From: Burhinus oedicnemus
Taxonomy: Eukaryota > Chordata > Aves > Charadriiformes > Burhinidae
Assembly: GCA_008921705.1 (NCBI GenBank)
Contig: VFFE01006040.1
Coordinates: 111,228-175,227 of the forward strand
Direction: 5' to 3'
Length of the DNA: 64,000 nt
Of the stretch, positions 63,654-64,000 are shown piece by piece. The translations under genes and the position numbers were made by a program. Each line of letters starts with the position of its first letter. The first letter of the stretch is position 1. Below the pieces are notes generated by a model. It saw only the letters and a program-made list of their open reading frames with translations, had not been told where the DNA came from and ran no database searches.

Positions 63654-64000
63654 CGGCAGCGACGACGACGACTCCGCCGGTTCAGGTGATTCCCCACCCG
63701 CCGCCTCAGACACGCGGAGCCCGGGGCGCACCTCCACGCACCCTGCGGCTCGCACGCGTGTCCGCGCGTTTGTGTGGCGGGGCTTCCCCGGCGCAGCGCC
63801 CCCGGGTGCGCAGCGCCCCCTCCGTCCTTCCTTCCTCCCCCCTCGTCCCCGTTCTTCCCTTCTCCCCTCCCTCCGCCAGCGCCGGCTCGGCGAGGGGTTA
63901 CTAGAGTTCAGTGGCGGCGGGGCCCGGGGAAGGACGCGAGGGCTTTCGGCAGCCCCGGGGATGAACGGGACCGGCAGGAAATCGGCCGCGGGTTGGGGAA

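Larger units (their letters stand above)
63380..64000 (+). promoter_or_regulatory. CpG island and probable 5' UTR of a rightward gene (likely RNF145)
   Basis: Very CG-rich to the window end, with many GGGCGGGGC-type GC boxes, a GCGCATGCGC NRF1-like site at about 63443-63452, and purine trinucleotide runs. TTCAG|GTGATT at 63684/63685 is a possible first-exon donor. In mammals RNF145 is transcribed divergently from UBLCP1, which fits a + strand gene starting here. No RNF145 coding sequence is inside the window, so the identity is synteny inference only. Confidence 0.5.

Noticed and set aside
63147..63755. 202-codon minus-strand frame at the right-hand CpG island
   Set aside because: Low-complexity Pro/Ala/Arg translation of GC-rich DNA and the antisense of the GAG run; it is not a plausible protein.

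Overview
The window is nuclear DNA from a bird. It holds a tandem run of Kazal-type protease inhibitor genes that begins inside ovomucoid, CR1 LINE fragments of several ages, and the complete UBLCP1 gene. The ovomucoid third domain lacks the Val-Ser linker known from chicken and has Ser-Leu-Glu at the reactive site. From memory this suggests a non-galliform bird, but the species cannot be fixed from sequence alone.

Layout. 1-3.6 kb: the last six coding exons of ovomucoid (+), three Kazal domains; its signal exon(s) lie left of the window. 5.3-7.55 kb: a complete one-domain inhibitor (+, 77 aa). 13.1-17.4 kb: a complete three-domain inhibitor (+, 198 aa). 20.6-24.9 kb: a complete one-domain inhibitor (+, 80 aa). 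24.9-39.1 kb: no gene recognised; it holds CR1 remnants, a small orphan CpG-rich patch, poly-C/poly-G tracts and a perfect 36-bp inverted repeat. 39.15-41.82 kb: a long 5'-truncated CR1 with a broken reading frame (+). 43.45-56.5 kb: UBLCP1 (-), ten coding exons giving exactly 318 codons plus stop, with a CpG-island promoter. 56.6-63.4 kb: no gene recognised. 63.4-64 kb: a second CpG island that looks like the start of a + strand gene; synteny suggests RNF145.

How the genes fit together. The four inhibitor genes share one plan. A signal-peptide exon ends in phase 1, then comes a very short exon, then each Kazal domain is built from two exons (outer introns phase 0, inner intron phase 2). The last coding exon is 46 nt in all four. 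The reactive-site P1 residues differ (Lys, Lys, Leu / Met / Arg, Leu, Ser / Arg), so the cluster should cover trypsin-like, chymotrypsin-like and elastase-like proteases. These are secreted inhibitors, ovomucoid being an egg-white protein. UBLCP1 is an unrelated nuclear proteasome phosphatase. I assembled the exon structures by eye from splice signals, frame and family pattern, and none is backed by transcripts.
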